Shown piece after piece: positions 11,564 to 12,301 of a DNA stretch of 12,301 bases (within the stretch, counting starts at the first letter, position 1; each line of letters starts with the position of its first letter). Made by a program: the position numbers and the translations under genes. Source of the stretch: Streptomyces sp. NRRL F-5727 (GTDB lineage Bacteria > Actinomycetota > Actinomycetes > Streptomycetales > Streptomycetaceae); assembly GCF_000719555.1 (NCBI RefSeq), contig NZ_JOGX01000108.1:1-12301 (forward strand). Direction: 5' to 3'. Under the pieces are notes generated by a model. The model saw only the letters and a program-made list of their open reading frames with translations. It was not told the DNA's origin and ran no database searches.

Positions 11564-11654
11564 CACGCCACAACCCCAGACATGCGTCGGCCCCCGGCCG
11601 GGACTCGCAATCCCGATCAGGGGCCTGACCACCGAGGAAGGTACGAACTTCCCG

Positions 11655-12301
11655 ATGGCTTCCACGCAGCCTAACCCGCCCCCGCGCGGCTCCGGGCTCA
11701 TTCACCGGAACGTCCCTCTGACCGCTCACTTCCTGGTCATCAGCAAAGAGCTTCCCCGGTGTCCCGGAATCTCCCTCCTGGCGATCGGGCTCGCCGTCCA
11801 CCTCCAGTCGCTGCCGCCCGGCGCGAGCGTCGGGATCAAGGCCGTCGCCGCGAGGTTTCCGGAGAGCGAGTTCCGGGTCTCGGCGGCGATGCGGGAACTG
11901 GAGGCGCTCGGGTTCCTCCAGCGGATCCGCGAGCGGCTGCCGAACGGGCGGATCGTCTCGCGCACGATCTCGTACAACCGGCCGAGGGCTGACCTCGGAG
12001 TCGTACGGAGGACGCCTCCGCCGCCTGTGGCGGCACCGGCCACCGCGCCGGAGGTGCCGCACCCGGTGATGGCGGCGCCGGGCGCCACCGTCCCCGTATC
12101 GGACGCTGCCCGGGAACCCGACCCGGACCCCGACGACGACCCGGAGCCCGACCCGGGGCCGGGGTCGGGGCCTGGAGGGTCGGGGCCTGGGAACGCACCT
12201 GGGCCACGGACCGCCCCCTGCCCGTCGCCCGGTACCGCCCCCGATCCTCGCCCCGCCCCGGGCCCGTCGCCCGATGCCGCCGCCGACGCATCCCCCTACC
12301 C
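11655..12301 (+). CDS. Winged-helix DNA-binding protein, 3' end beyond window
   Basis: An open frame of at least 215 codons that runs off the window with no stop. Residues 15-105 (LIHRNVPLTAHFLVISKELPRCPGISLLAIGLAVHLQSLPPGASVGIKAVAARFPESEFRVSAAMRELEALGFLQRIRERLPNGRIVSRTISYNRP) match the winged-helix 'helix-turn-helix domain-containing protein' family common in Streptomyces, in which AxRFPE...ALRELEAHGYL is the recognition part. Beyond residue 110 the sequence turns into a Pro/Ala linker and then an Asp/Pro and Gly/Pro low-complexity stretch (EPDPDPDDDPEPDPGPG). Family members usually resume with a second helical region after such a linker, which would lie outside. The ATG is the only candidate; GAGGAAGG at 11634-11641 is 13 nt away, longer than ideal. 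Targets unknown. Confidence 0.82.
   Translation, partial: MASTQPNPPPRGSGLIHRNVPLTAHFLVISKELPRCPGISLLAIGLAVHLQSLPPGASVGIKAVAARFPESEFRVSAAMRELEALGFLQRIRERLPNGRIVSRTISYNRPRADLGVVRRTPPPPVAAPATAPEVPHPVMAAPGATVPVSDAAREPDPDPDDDPEPDPGPGSGPGGSGPGNAPGPRTAPCPSPGTAPDPRPAPGPSPDAAADASPY

Noticed and set aside
11395..11654. Small ORF (11425-11628) or riboswitch in the gap before the winged-helix gene
   Set aside because: The ORF has no ribosome-binding site or domain and has a composition unlike the neighbours. I recognise no conserved riboswitch core; only weak hairpins are present.

Overview
This window looks like chromosomal DNA of a Streptomyces-type actinomycete. It is extremely G+C-rich, codon third positions are almost all G or C, several genes start with GTG, and the families present are typical of that group: RNHCP zinc-ribbon proteins, an XRE/DUF5753 regulator beside an RsbW-like ATPase, a GntR-TetR fusion regulator, Glyoxalase_6 proteins, DUF1203 and DUF3592-like proteins. 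I see no rRNA, tRNA, CRISPR array, insertion sequence or phage gene. It reads as ordinary variable chromosome, with much of the interest in its control regions.

Left part (1-3900). A Glyoxalase_6 protein is followed, convergently, by a minus-strand pair of tandem RNHCP proteins whose stop and start codons are one base apart. Further minus-strand genes are a DUF1203 protein, a secreted phytase/esterase-like protein and a second Glyoxalase_6 protein that is probably translated from a leaderless mRNA. The gaps carry hairpins and clusters of CGGAC/GTCCG repeats.

Central part (3900-7620). An uncharacterised small protein sits behind a promoter resembling the actinobacterial RecA-NDp (PafBC-type) DNA-damage promoter. 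An alpha/beta hydrolase with a pentapeptide-repeat tail has a second promoter of the same shape and seven GGGCC units in its leader. Upstream is an FAD-dependent monooxygenase, divergent from a regulator that carries both a GntR winged helix and a TetR helix-turn-helix. The intergenic region holds two different palindrome classes: two CGTAC-N3-GTACG sites exactly 21 bp apart over the monooxygenase promoter, and a perfect CTGTACTAGG/CCTAGTACAG inverted repeat nearer the regulator. The simplest reading is a substrate-responsive detoxification or modification module with a two-headed repressor.

Right part (7620-12301). A type I signal peptidase has Gln where the catalytic Lys is expected. It is convergent with a small membrane-anchored Cys-containing protein and followed by a six-helix membrane protein. 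Then comes a WhiJ/AbaA-like developmental-type locus: an XRE-DUF5753 regulator on the minus strand, a 39-codon remnant of its usual DUF397 partner overlapping its stop codon, and a divergent RsbW-like ATPase. The window ends inside a winged-helix protein with a Pro/Asp/Gly-rich tail.
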